Positions 1-7,416 of a stretch of DNA of 7,606 nt are shown in pieces (the stretch's first letter is position 1; each line of letters begins with the position of its first letter). The translations under genes were made by a program, and so were the position numbers. Source of the stretch: an uncultured Eubacteriales bacterium (GTDB lineage Bacteria; Bacillota; Clostridia; Oscillospirales; Acutalibacteraceae); contig CAKTXU010000081.1 of NCBI GenBank assembly GCA_934630995.1, positions 1 to 7,606 on the forward strand, given 5' to 3'. Under the pieces are notes generated by a model. It was not told the origin of the DNA. It made no database searches and worked only from the letters and a program-made list of their open reading frames with translations.

Positions 1-1
1 G

Positions 2-2383
2 GCCTACGACGCCGACAAGGCCGGACGGAAAGGGATGCCGGAGGAGCTGGCCCAGCAACTGCCGGTTCTCAAGGAACTGCTGCCTCTGATGGGCTATACG
101 GTCGTGGAGCACGAGGGCTTTGAAGCGGACGACATACTCGGCACCCTGGCCACCGCCGCCGGGGCAGCCGGCGGTGACTGCTTTCTTGCCACCGGGGATC
201 GGGACGCCCTGCAGCTGGTGGATGAGCATGTAACCGTCCTGCTGGCCGCCACCAAAATGGGACGGCCGGAAACCACCGCATACGATATTCCTGCTATTCG
301 GGAAAAATACGGCCTCTCCCCTGTCCAGCTCATCGATTTGAAAGCCTTGATGGGCGACGCCAGCGACAACATTCCCGGTGTACCCGGAGTCGGTGAAAAG
401 ACAGCCCTCACGCTGATGCAGCAATTCGGCAGCTTGGACGCTATCTATGAGGAATTGGAATCGCTGGATATCCGGGACAGCCTACGCGGGAAGCTCCGCA
501 CGGGACGGGACAGCGCCTATCTCAGCCGGGAGCTGGGCACTATCTGCCGGACGGCCCCCATCGACACATCGATGGACACCTATCGCATCCGCCCGTTGAA
601 TAAAGCGCCGCTGGCCAAGCTGCTCGCCCGGCTGGAGTTTTTCAAGCTCATCGAGAAGCTGGAGCTCAATCTTCCCGACGCCACCGTTTCGGAAATGCCG
701 GATACGCAGCTTGTAATCCCCCCTGTTGTGAATAGCGCGGCGGCGCTCCTCACCCAGGCGCGGGAGACCGGCCGCCTGAATTTTCTTCCTGCTATCCGCG
801 AGGAACGGATAATCGGCCTTTGGGCGGCGGATACACGGCAGGTTTATCACGCGGAAGAGACGGATGACGGCTTTGAGGCATTGCTTTCCCTGTTGACCGA
901 TCCGACCGTCATCAAGCGAACTCATGACACAAAGCCGCTGTTTTCCGTATTACTCCGGGCTGGTACGCCGCCCGCCGGCTTCACCATGGATACCCTCCTG
1001 GCAGGGTATCTTCTCAATCCTCTGGCTTCCGGGTATGAACTGCTTCGTCTGGCGCAGGAATACGGCCTTCCGTTTCCGTCAGCCGTCGATGAAGAGACTG
1101 TCCGGACACTCGTTCTTCCCGCCGTGGCGGACAAGCTCGAAAAAGAACTGGATAATCAAGAGGAGAAAGAGCTGCTGCGGGACATCGAGCTCCCTCTTGC
1201 AGAGGTTCTGGCCGATATGGAAAACGACGGCTTCGAGGTGGACGGTCGGGGTATCGCGGAATTCGGCCGTCTCCTGCAGAGCCGTATCGAGGATATCCAG
1301 CAGCAGATAACCGCCGCCGTGGGCTATGAATTCAATCTCAACTCCCCCAAGCAGCTGGCTAAGGCCCTATTCGAGGATTTGGGGCTCCCCGCCAAGAAAA
1401 AAACCAAGACCGGCTACTCTACCAACGCGGATGTGCTGGAGAGCCTGCGGGACGCCCATCCGGCTGTATCCATGCTGTTGGATTACCGTATGCTTGCCAA
1501 ACTGAAATCCACCTATTGCGACGGCCTGCTCAAAGTAATTGGGGCGGACGGCCGTATTCATTCCTCCTTCAACCAAACCGAAACCCGGACCGGCCGTATC
1601 TCCTCCACCGAGCCGAATTTGCAGAATATTCCGGTCCGGCAGGAGCTGGGGCGGGAGATGCGGCGCTTTTTCCGCGCCCGGGACGGCTGGGTGCTGTGTG
1701 ACGCCGACTACTCCCAAATAGAACTGCGGGTGCTGGCCCATATGGCCGGGGATCCCACCATGATCGAGGCCTTCAACACCGGTGCGGATATCCACCGTAT
1801 CACCGCCTCCCAGGTATTCGGAGTCCCGGAGGAGCTGGTGACACCTTTGATGCGGTCCCGGGCTAAGGCGGTGAATTTCGGCATCGTCTATGGGATCGGC
1901 GCCCACTCCCTGTCCCAGGATATAGGCGTTTCCTATAGCGAGGCAAAACAGTATATTGACGATTATCTCCGGCATTATGGCGCGGTGGCCGGATTCATGG
2001 AGCGGATGATCGAGGAGGCCAGGGACAAGGGCTATGCCGAGACTCTGTTCCACCGCCGCCGCCCCCTGCCCGAGCTGCAGGCCGGGAACGGCCCTACCCG
2101 CTCCTTCGGGGAACGGGTCGCACGCAATATGCCTATCCAGGGAACGGCTGCGGACATTATCAAGATTGCGATGGTGCGGGTCCATAAGCGGCTGCGGGAG
2201 GAGGGTCTGCGCGCCCGCCTCATCCTCCAGGTTCATGATGAACTGATTGTAGAGGCCCCTGCCGATGAGGCGGAACGGGTATCACGCTTGTTAAAGACGG
2301 AAATGGAGGCCGCCGCGGATCTGAAGGTACGGCTTGATGTAGATGTCCATGTGGGAACCACCTGGTACGACGCCAAAGGCTGA
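2..2383 (+). CDS. polA: DNA polymerase I, 5'-truncated by the window edge
   Basis: DNA polymerase I fills gaps, removes Okazaki RNA primers and serves in excision repair. The open frame runs into the window from position 2 (793 residues visible). The residues before the first Met (AYDADKAGRKG) still align to the family, so that Met is internal. By comparison with E. coli Pol I about 70 residues are missing, including the first metal-binding Asp. The 5' nuclease domain shows EADD (nt 122-133), TGDRD (191-205) and the GDASDNIPGVPGVGEKT helix-hairpin-helix region (from 353). The polymerase domain shows motif A DADYSQIELR (from 1700), motif B RSRAKAVNFGIVYG (from 1853, with Phe at the O-helix position that selects against dideoxynucleotides) and motif C QVHDE (2228-2242). 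The middle 3'-5' exonuclease-like domain (about 740-1150) lacks the DxE motif and the Yx3D motif, so proofreading is probably absent, as in other Gram-positive PolA. It converges on the transporter operon and ends 18 nt before a terminator hairpin. Identity is very secure. Confidence 0.98.
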   Translation, partial: AYDADKAGRKGMPEELAQQLPVLKELLPLMGYTVVEHEGFEADDILGTLATAAGAAGGDCFLATGDRDALQLVDEHVTVLLAATKMGRPETTAYDIPAIREKYGLSPVQLIDLKALMGDASDNIPGVPGVGEKTALTLMQQFGSLDAIYEELESLDIRDSLRGKLRTGRDSAYLSRELGTICRTAPIDTSMDTYRIRPLNKAPLAKLLARLEFFKLIEKLELNLPDATVSEMPDTQLVIPPVVNSAAALLTQARETGRLNFLPAIREERIIGLWAADTRQVYHAEETDDGFEALLSLLTDPTVIKRTHDTKPLFSVLLRAGTPPAGFTMDTLLAGYLLNPLASGYELLRLAQEYGLPFPSAVDEETVRTLVLPAVADKLEKELDNQEEKELLRDIELPLAEVLADMENDGFEVDGRGIAEFGRLLQSRIEDIQQQITAAVGYEFNLNSPKQLAKALFEDLGLPAKKKTKTGYSTNADVLESLRDAHPAVSMLLDYRMLAKLKSTYCDGLLKVIGADGRIHSSFNQTETRTGRISSTEPNLQNIPVRQELGREMRRFFRARDGWVLCDADYSQIELRVLAHMAGDPTMIEAFNTGADIHRITASQVFGVPEELVTPLMRSRAKAVNFGIVYGIGAHSLSQDIGVSYSEAKQYIDDYLRHYGAVAGFMERMIEEARDKGYAETLFHRRRPLPELQAGNGPTRSFGERVARNMPIQGTAADIIKIAMVRVHKRLREEGLRARLILQVHDELIVEAPADEAERVSRLLKTEMEAAADLKVRLDVDVHVGTTWYDAKG

Positions 2384-2401
2384 CATATATCCCATAAATA
2401 A

Positions 2402-2442
2402 AAAACGCTTGGAAACCACAATTGATGATTTCCAAGCGTTTT
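2402..2442. terminator. Bidirectional intrinsic terminator between polA and the transporter operon
   Basis: A perfect 14-bp inverted repeat has arms at 2402-2415 (AAAACGCTTGGAAA) and 2429-2442 (its exact complement), separated by a 13-nt loop. On the plus strand the stem runs into TTTTATGTTGTC, a modest T-tract. On the minus strand it is followed by TTTTTATTTATGGG, a stronger one. It lies 18 nt after the polA stop and 20 nt after the nupQ stop, which face each other, so one structure can end both transcripts. This is read directly from the sequence; termination itself is inferred. Confidence 0.9.
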
Positions 2443-2462
2443 ATGTTGTCTTGTTGCTGCGC

Positions 2463-3422
2463 TCAGCGCTCTTCGCGGAAATAATTGATACCGCAGCTGG
2501 CAGGCTGTGAGTTTTTGCGGGATTTGGTCATCGAGCTTACCACCAGCACCAACGCTGTCATCAGGAAGGGCAGCATATCATAGACGGCATTGGGAATCGG
2601 CACCGAACCGGGCACGTAAAACCGGATAACCCGCAGGGCGCCGAACAGGAAGGAGCCCAATACCGCCATTCCCGGACGCCAGACGGCAAATATCACCAGG
2701 GCCACAGCTATCCAACCGAACTCCCCGATATTGTTATTGACCCATACGCCGTTGTTTATCAGCATAGAGGCATAAGCGCCTCCCAAGCCGCAAATGCCAC
2801 CGCCAAGCAAGAGATTGGCGTATTTCATCTTCATCACCCGGATGCCCGCCGCATCCGCCGCCGCCGGATTTTCACCGATGGCCCGCAGATTGCGGCCGGT
2901 CCGGGTATGTCCAAGATAGATGGATAAGGCTATCGCGATAGCAATGGCCAGCCAGAGAAAAATATTGTGGGAGGTCAGCGTCCCAATGACCGGCAGATCG
3001 CAGAGAAAGGGGAGCCGGATGCTCTTGAGCTGGCCGGCGATGCCTTCCGGCAGCTTCAGGGTGCCCGCGCCGGTGGCGTTGAGCACTGATTTTCCCACGA
3101 AGTTGGCCAGCCCTACTCCGAAAATGGTCAGAGACAGGCCGGTGACATTCTGGTTGGCTAAAAAAGTCACCGTCAGCACGGCGTAAATAAGAGAGGCCAG
3201 CACCCCTCCTAGGAAAGCGGCCAGCAGGGCTACCAGCAGGCTGTCGGAATAATAGCCCGCGATGAAGCCGGCGCAGCCGCCCACCGCCATCATCCCCTGA
3301 ACGCCAAGGTTGAGATGACCCGCCTTCTCATTGACGATTTCACCCAGGGTACCGAAGAGGATGGGAGTACCCGAACCCACGGCGGCCACCAGGAATTTCG
3401 CCATGGTTTCCATAAAATCCAT
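2463..3422 (-). CDS. nupQ: ABC transporter permease, NupQ/BMP-nucleoside type
   Basis: This integral membrane permease (319 aa) is one half of the channel of a BMP-type nucleoside importer and pairs with the permease encoded just upstream. Hydrophobic segments lie at roughly residues 7-26, 38-58, 61-88, 92-110, 152-170, 202-222, 236-247, 251-268 and 283-297. Family features are GEIVNEKAGHLNLGVQGMM (27-45), the cytoplasmic loop AIGENPAAADAAGI (181-194) that contacts the ATPase, FGWIAVALVIF (235-245), and a C-terminal NYFREER tail typical of this permease group. The start at 3422 is supported by AAAGGAGGG at 3432-3440. The ATG shares one base with the stop of nupP (TGATG), implying translational coupling. 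It is the last gene of the operon. The symbol follows Bacillus subtilis nupQ (formerly yufQ). The exact substrate is not shown by the sequence; a purine nucleoside is inferred from the family and from the neighbouring xpt. Confidence 0.92.
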   Translation of the reverse strand: MDFMETMAKFLVAAVGSGTPILFGTLGEIVNEKAGHLNLGVQGMMAVGGCAGFIAGYYSDSLLVALLAAFLGGVLASLIYAVLTVTFLANQNVTGLSLTIFGVGLANFVGKSVLNATGAGTLKLPEGIAGQLKSIRLPFLCDLPVIGTLTSHNIFLWLAIAIAIALSIYLGHTRTGRNLRAIGENPAAADAAGIRVMKMKYANLLLGGGICGLGGAYASMLINNGVWVNNNIGEFGWIAVALVIFAVWRPGMAVLGSFLFGALRVIRFYVPGSVPIPNAVYDMLPFLMTALVLVVSSMTKSRKNSQPASCGINYFREER

Positions 3423-4555
3423 CAGGCGCCGCCCTCCTTTCTCTTTCTCCGGACAGCGAAGCGGTATCGGATAAAAAATTCCGTTCCCAGTACAAAGAAC
3501 AGGATGATGCCCTGTAGGATATCCGCAGACTCTGCTGGCAGCTTAAAGGCGGATTCCACCGCCGAGCTGCCCTTTTCCATCATGCCGAACAGGGTGGACA
3601 CCAACAGAATCCCCCAGGGATTGAGCTGGGCGAGCCAGGCTACAATGATGGCCGTGAAGCCCACCCCTCCCGCCACGCCGGTGGCCAGGGTGGTATCAGA
3701 TCCGGCAGCCTGGGTCATCCCGGCGACGCCGGCGATGGCGCCACTGAGGAACATGGTGCGCAGCACGATTTTTTTAACGTTCATTCCCGCATAGGTCGCG
3801 GTAGCCATACTCTCCCCCACCACACTGATCTCATAGCCGTGCTTGGAATAGCGGAGATAAACGAACACCAGCACCACCAGCACAAGAGCGATGAGCCAGC
3901 CGATATGTACGCCGAACACCTTGTCGAGCTGGGCGTTCTTGGAAAACGCTGCGATTTTGGGAAAGCCGGAGGATTTGGGATCCGCCCATGGACCATCCCG
4001 CAGAAACACGATGATATACAGGGCGATGTAATTGAGCATCAAGGTAAACAGCGTCTCGTTCGTGCCGAATTTCACCTTGAATAGGGCGGGCAGCAGGCCC
4101 CACAGGCCGCCGCCGACCATGCCGGCCAGGAACATGACCGCCATCAGCAGCCAATGGGGCCAGTTATCGTGGAACAGGGCAAAATAGGAGGCAAAGATGG
4201 CGCCCATGATGACCTGGCCTTCGGCGCCGATATTCCAGAATTTCATTTTAAAGGCCAGAGTAATCCCCAGAGAGGTAATCAGCAGCGGGATGATGAACCG
4301 CACAGTGGCCCGCATGGAGCCCGCGTTTTTGACGCATCCCCGCACCATGGCGGCGTAAACCTCCAGGGGATTGTGCCCGAGGAACAGGATGAACACGCCG
4401 CCCGCAACCAACGCCAGCAAAAAGGAGAGCAGCCGCAGCACCAACCGCATATTGTTGGAAAGCTCCGCCCGCTTGACAATACGAATAGGAGCTTCCTTCC
4501 GCGCCGCCCTGCCTTCGGCCGTACCCTTCCTGTCTTCCATAACCGGTTCGTTCAT
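3422..4555 (-). CDS. nupP: ABC transporter permease, NupP/BMP-nucleoside type
   Basis: This is the second, larger membrane permease (377 aa) of the importer. A charged cytoplasmic N-terminus (residues 1-36) precedes hydrophobic segments at about 38-60, 84-103, 110-130, 133-158, 166-187, 217-234, 262-285, 294-327 and 345-362. The segment FWNIGAEGQVIMGAIFA (106-122) matches the conserved FNIGxEGQ element of this permease family. VVGESMATATYAGM (245-258) is the loop expected to dock on the ATPase. A basic tail (RRKRKEGG) ends the protein. The ATG at 4555 overlaps the ATPase stop by 4 nt (ATGA). A very strong ribosome site, GGAGGTGA at 4563-4570, lies 10 nt from the start as measured from GGAGG and sits inside the end of the ATPase gene. 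Both points argue for coupled, roughly stoichiometric synthesis with its partners. Length and order (ATPase, large permease, small permease) match nupOPQ of Bacillus subtilis. Substrate specificity is inferred only. Confidence 0.92.
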   Translation of the reverse strand: MNEPVMEDRKGTAEGRAARKEAPIRIVKRAELSNNMRLVLRLLSFLLALVAGGVFILFLGHNPLEVYAAMVRGCVKNAGSMRATVRFIIPLLITSLGITLAFKMKFWNIGAEGQVIMGAIFASYFALFHDNWPHWLLMAVMFLAGMVGGGLWGLLPALFKVKFGTNETLFTLMLNYIALYIIVFLRDGPWADPKSSGFPKIAAFSKNAQLDKVFGVHIGWLIALVLVVLVFVYLRYSKHGYEISVVGESMATATYAGMNVKKIVLRTMFLSGAIAGVAGMTQAAGSDTTLATGVAGGVGFTAIIVAWLAQLNPWGILLVSTLFGMMEKGSSAVESAFKLPAESADILQGIILFFVLGTEFFIRYRFAVRRKRKEGGA

Positions 4556-6087
4556 GTCCCGCTCACCTCCGTTTCCGATGCGCCGGCCATCATCAGGCCA
4601 AGCTCCTCCTTAGTCGTCTTATCCGCCTCCACGATGCCGGCGACCCGGCCGTGGCACAGCACCATAATGCGGTCGGACAGCTCCAGGAGTACATCCAGAT
4701 CCTCGCCGATAAAGATGACCGCGACATTTTTCTGCTTCTGCTCATTGAGCAGGTCATAGATAGTAAAAGAGGAGTTGATATCCAATCCCCGCACGGGGTA
4801 AGCGGCGATGAGCAGATTGGGCCCCGATTGGATTTCCCGGCCCAGCAGCACCTTCTGTACGTTGCCGCCCGACATCATGCGCACCGGCATGTCAACGCCG
4901 GTGGTCTGGATGTCCAGCCGCTCCACCAGCATCTCCGCCATGTCCCGGGCGGGCTTTTTGTTGACAAAGGGTCCATTGGCGATGCGATAGGATTTGAGCA
5001 GCATATTGTCCACCATGCCCATGGAAGCCACCAACCCCATGCCCAGCCGATCCTCTGGCACAAAGCTCATGCTGATTCCCAAATCTATAATTTCCGCCGG
5101 GGTTTTACCGATGATGTTTTCCTTGTTGTAGAGGATGGCGCCCTTCTGAATTTTCATCAGCCCCGCGATGGCCTCGCAGAGCTCCTTTTGGCCGCTGCCG
5201 GCTACGCCGGCTACTCCCAGAATTTCGCCCGAGCGGATATCGAAGCTGACATCGTCCAGTCCGCGGGAGCCATCCTCCCGGTCGACGGTGAGATCCACCA
5301 CCTTAAGGAGCACCGGCCTGTTTTCAGTTGTAGGGCGCTGGATTTCCAGAGACACCGGTTTACCCACCATCAGCTCGGTAAGCTGCTTCTCGTCAGTTTC
5401 AGCGGTGTCGACCGTCTGCACGCTGCGACCTTTGCGCAGGATGGTTACCCGATCGCTGATGGCCATCACCTCGTTGAGCTTGTGGGTGATGATAATGATA
5501 GCGCACCCCTGCTCCTTCATCTTGCGCAGAATAGTGAACAGCTTGTCCGTCTCCTGCGGGGTCAGCACGGCGGTGGGCTCGTCCAAAATCAGGATCTGCG
5601 CTCCCCGGTACAGCACCTTGAGAATTTCCACCGTCTGCTTCTCGCTGACCGACATGTCGTATACCCGCTTTTCCGGATCAATCTCCAAGCCAAAGGAAGC
5701 GCTGATAGCCTGAATTCGGCTTTTCAGCTTTCCAGGCTTGATATATTTCTCCTTCGCCCCTAGAACGATGTTATCCATGGCGGTGAACACCTCCACCAGC
5801 TTGAAGTGCTGGTGGATCATACCGATTCCCAGTTCCATGGCGTCGGTGGGGGAATTGATGACCGCCTCGCGCCCCCTGATGACCGTACTCCCCTCGTCGG
5901 GATGATAAATTCCCGACAGCATGTTCATCAGGGTGGTCTTGCCCGAGCCGTTCTCTCCCAGCAAAGCCAGAATTTCACCGTAATTCACGGTCAGATCGAT
6001 ATGATCATTGGCAAGAACCGTGCCAAAGGCTTTGGTGATGCCGCGGCATTCAATAGCCGGTACTCCCGCCGCGCCGCTTTCAGGCAT
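4552..6087 (-). CDS. nupO: Double-domain ABC transporter ATPase, NupO/BMP-nucleoside type
   Basis: This cytoplasmic ATPase (511 aa from the chosen start) carries two fused nucleotide-binding domains that power the importer. Domain 1 has Walker A GENGSGKTT (44-52), Q-loop HQHF (92-95), an atypical signature MSVSEKQ (145-151), Walker B ILILDEPT (165-172) and switch His in THKL (201-204). Domain 2 has a degenerate Walker A GVAGSGQKE (294-302, no Lys/Thr), SFVPEDR (341-347), signature SGGNVQK (406-412) and a Walker B-like LLIAAYP (425-431) without the acidic pair. No switch His is seen (GEDLD, 461-465). This asymmetry is common in sugar/nucleoside-type double ATPases. The open frame extends 16 codons further, but the ATG at 6087 is chosen because GAGGTGAT lies just before it and the longer version would begin inside the intercistronic hairpin. 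The length fits nupO. The gene overlaps nupP by 4 nt. Sugar-importer ATPases (RbsA type) are related, but the BMP lipoprotein next door argues for nucleosides. Confidence 0.93.
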   Translation of the reverse strand: MPESGAAGVPAIECRGITKAFGTVLANDHIDLTVNYGEILALLGENGSGKTTLMNMLSGIYHPDEGSTVIRGREAVINSPTDAMELGIGMIHQHFKLVEVFTAMDNIVLGAKEKYIKPGKLKSRIQAISASFGLEIDPEKRVYDMSVSEKQTVEILKVLYRGAQILILDEPTAVLTPQETDKLFTILRKMKEQGCAIIIITHKLNEVMAISDRVTILRKGRSVQTVDTAETDEKQLTELMVGKPVSLEIQRPTTENRPVLLKVVDLTVDREDGSRGLDDVSFDIRSGEILGVAGVAGSGQKELCEAIAGLMKIQKGAILYNKENIIGKTPAEIIDLGISMSFVPEDRLGMGLVASMGMVDNMLLKSYRIANGPFVNKKPARDMAEMLVERLDIQTTGVDMPVRMMSGGNVQKVLLGREIQSGPNLLIAAYPVRGLDINSSFTIYDLLNEQKQKNVAVIFIGEDLDVLLELSDRIMVLCHGRVAGIVEADKTTKEELGLMMAGASETEVSGT

Positions 6088-6090
6088 ACA

Positions 6091-6098
6091 ATCACCTC
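6091..6098 (-). promoter_or_regulatory. Ribosome binding site of the ATPase gene
   Basis: The minus strand reads GAGGTGAT here, 7 nt from GAGG to the ATG at 6087. It lies between the in-frame ATG at 6102 and the one at 6087, so it selects 6087 as the start and rejects the upstream in-frame ATGs at 6102 and 6135. Confidence 0.85.
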
Positions 6099-6110
6099 GC
6101 ATTTTCATCA

Positions 6111-6157
6111 GATTAGAAAAGGAAGAAAAGGGCATCGTTCCTCAAACAATGCCCTTT
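6111..6157 (-). terminator. Intercistronic terminator-like hairpin between lipoprotein and ATPase genes
   Basis: On the minus strand a 9-bp perfect stem (AAAGGGCAT pairing with ATGCCCTTT; arms 6149-6157 and 6127-6135) with a 13-nt loop is followed by the pyrimidine-rich run TCTTCCTTTTCTAATC (6111-6126). It starts 27 nt after the lipoprotein stop codon and lies upstream of the ATPase ribosome site. The broken U-tract suggests a leaky terminator or a 3'-end stabiliser, which would give more lipoprotein than membrane components. The structure is seen directly; partial termination is inferred. Confidence 0.7.
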
Positions 6158-6184
6158 CCCTTATACAGCGTCCGCCGGGGCCGA

Positions 6185-7381
6185 TTATTCGCTCTCAACC
6201 ACGTTCTTGAAGTACCATTTGATGTTGCCGGTAATGGTGGCGTCGTCCAGCGTCTTGCCTTCCTCGCCCACGGTTTTGCCGTCGTTAGTTTCGATGACGC
6301 CGTCGAAAACGTTGAAGCTGCCGTCCATGATCTTGGCCCTCATTTCATCCACCTTTTCCTGGGTACCGGGGGCGCAGAAATCAGCCAGAGGCGCGATGTC
6401 CACCAGGCCTTCCTTCATGCCGCCGTAGTAGATGTCCGCCGTCCACTTGCCTTCAATGGCCTTTTTCACGGCATCCGTGTAGTACACGCTCCAGTCCCAC
6501 ATCACGGAGGTCAGGGTCGCTTTCGTCGCGTCCTTGGACATATCCGAGTTGTAGCCAACGCCCCATTTGCCCTTGCTCTCCGCAGCCGTCTGGGGATTGG
6601 GGGTGTCGCAGTGCTGGGCGATGACGTCGCAGCCGCTGTTCAGCAGAGCCTCGGCGGCGGCGCTCTCCTTTTCCGGATCAAACCAGCTGTTGGTGACTCT
6701 TACGTACACCTTGGCCTCGGGATTGACGGAATAAACGCCCATAGCGAAGGCGTCGATGCCGCCGGTGACCTCGGAATTGGTTTTATCCATAGCGGCCACA
6801 TAGCCGATTTTGTTGGATTCGGTCTTCATGCCGGCCACGATGCCACTGAGATAGCGGGCCTGATAGATCCGGCCGAAATAGTTGCTGAAGTTGGTGTCGT
6901 TCTTCTCATAGCCGGTACCGTGGCAGAAGATGACGTTCGGGAACTCCTCAGCCAGCTTTTTGCAGGTTTCCATATATCCCCAGCTGGTGGCGAAGATCAT
7001 GTTGCACTCTTCTTCTTCAATGCACTCACGGATGGCGTTTTCAATCGCCGTGGGATCGTTGTCGTCCACACTGATTTTCCGCACGATTTGTTCATCCTTG
7101 AGCCCGATGTTTGTCTGCATCTTCTGAATACCCAGGTCATGGGTATAGGTGTAGCCGGAGCCCTCGGCGGGATCTGAAATGTGGATAACACCGATTTTGA
7201 TATCGTCCTTGGCAATGGCGGGCATAGCCTTCAGCGTGGATTCGCTGGAGGTACCAGCACTGGAGGTGCCGGGCGCTTTGCTGGATCCGCTGCTGTCTGC
7301 GTCCTTCTGACTGCATCCCGCAAAGGAAAACGCCATTACGGCCGCCAGCGCGGCGGCCAGGAGCTTGCTTGCTTTCTTCAT
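6185..7381 (-). CDS. nupN: BMP-family nucleoside-binding lipoprotein of an ABC importer
   Basis: This extracytoplasmic substrate-binding lipoprotein (398 aa) belongs to the Bmp/PnrA family, which delivers nucleosides to a NupOPQ-type importer. The N-terminus is a lipoprotein signal: MKKASK, a hydrophobic stretch (7-20) and a lipobox FAGC with the lipidated Cys at residue 23. Phe at -3 is less usual than Leu. A Ser/Gly/Thr-rich tether (24-50) leads to the binding domain, which opens with IKIGVIHISDPAEGSGYTY (61-79). Other family-like stretches are DDNDPTAIENAIRECIEE (106-123), ATSWGYMETCKKLAEEFP (131-148), FSNYFGRIYQARYLSGIVAG (165-184) and IGYVAAMDKTNSEVTGGIDA (192-211). The start at 7381 is chosen for its ribosome site and its signal peptide. 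The frame is open back to an ATG at 7489 right after the xpt stop, but that would add a basic 36-residue extension with no ribosome site. It lies upstream of the ATPase and permeases and downstream of xpt. Purine nucleoside is the best substrate guess. Confidence 0.93.
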   Translation of the reverse strand: MKKASKLLAAALAAVMAFSFAGCSQKDADSSGSSKAPGTSSAGTSSESTLKAMPAIAKDDIKIGVIHISDPAEGSGYTYTHDLGIQKMQTNIGLKDEQIVRKISVDDNDPTAIENAIRECIEEEECNMIFATSWGYMETCKKLAEEFPNVIFCHGTGYEKNDTNFSNYFGRIYQARYLSGIVAGMKTESNKIGYVAAMDKTNSEVTGGIDAFAMGVYSVNPEAKVYVRVTNSWFDPEKESAAAEALLNSGCDVIAQHCDTPNPQTAAESKGKWGVGYNSDMSKDATKATLTSVMWDWSVYYTDAVKKAIEGKWTADIYYGGMKEGLVDIAPLADFCAPGTQEKVDEMRAKIMDGSFNVFDGVIETNDGKTVGEEGKTLDDATITGNIKWYFKNVVESE

Positions 7382-7387
7382 GTTGCT

Positions 7388-7395
7388 CTTCCTCC
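7388..7395 (-). promoter_or_regulatory. Ribosome binding site of the lipoprotein gene
   Basis: The minus strand reads GGAGGAAG, with 9 nt between GGAGG and the ATG at 7381. This fixes the start at the MKKASK signal peptide rather than at the in-frame ATG 108 nt upstream. Confidence 0.85.
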
Positions 7396-7416
7396 GTTTT
7401 CTCTTTCTTCTCTCCT

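Noticed and set aside
1367..2236. A 289-codon minus-strand open frame inside polA
   Set aside because: It is a shadow of the conserved polymerase domain and has no recognisable motifs.
4651..5763. A 370-codon open frame on the plus strand opposite the ATPase gene
   Set aside because: It lies entirely inside the ATPase gene, is rich in His/Gln/Asp in a way typical of reverse-complement reading, and shows no domain.
2463..6087. A ribose/galactose-type sugar importer
   Set aside because: The double ATPase resembles RbsA, but the binding protein is BMP-type rather than a sugar-binding protein, there are two different permeases, and the neighbour is a purine-salvage gene.
6088..6135. A 16-codon longer ATPase start
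   Set aside because: The ATG at 6135 lies in the terminator-like hairpin without a ribosome site, while GAGGTGAT precisely precedes the ATG at 6087.
6008..7177. A 389-codon open frame on the plus strand opposite the lipoprotein gene
   Set aside because: It is antisense to a clear BMP lipoprotein and crosses into the ATPase gene. Its translation resembles no family I recognise. Long antisense frames are expected opposite GC-rich coding DNA.
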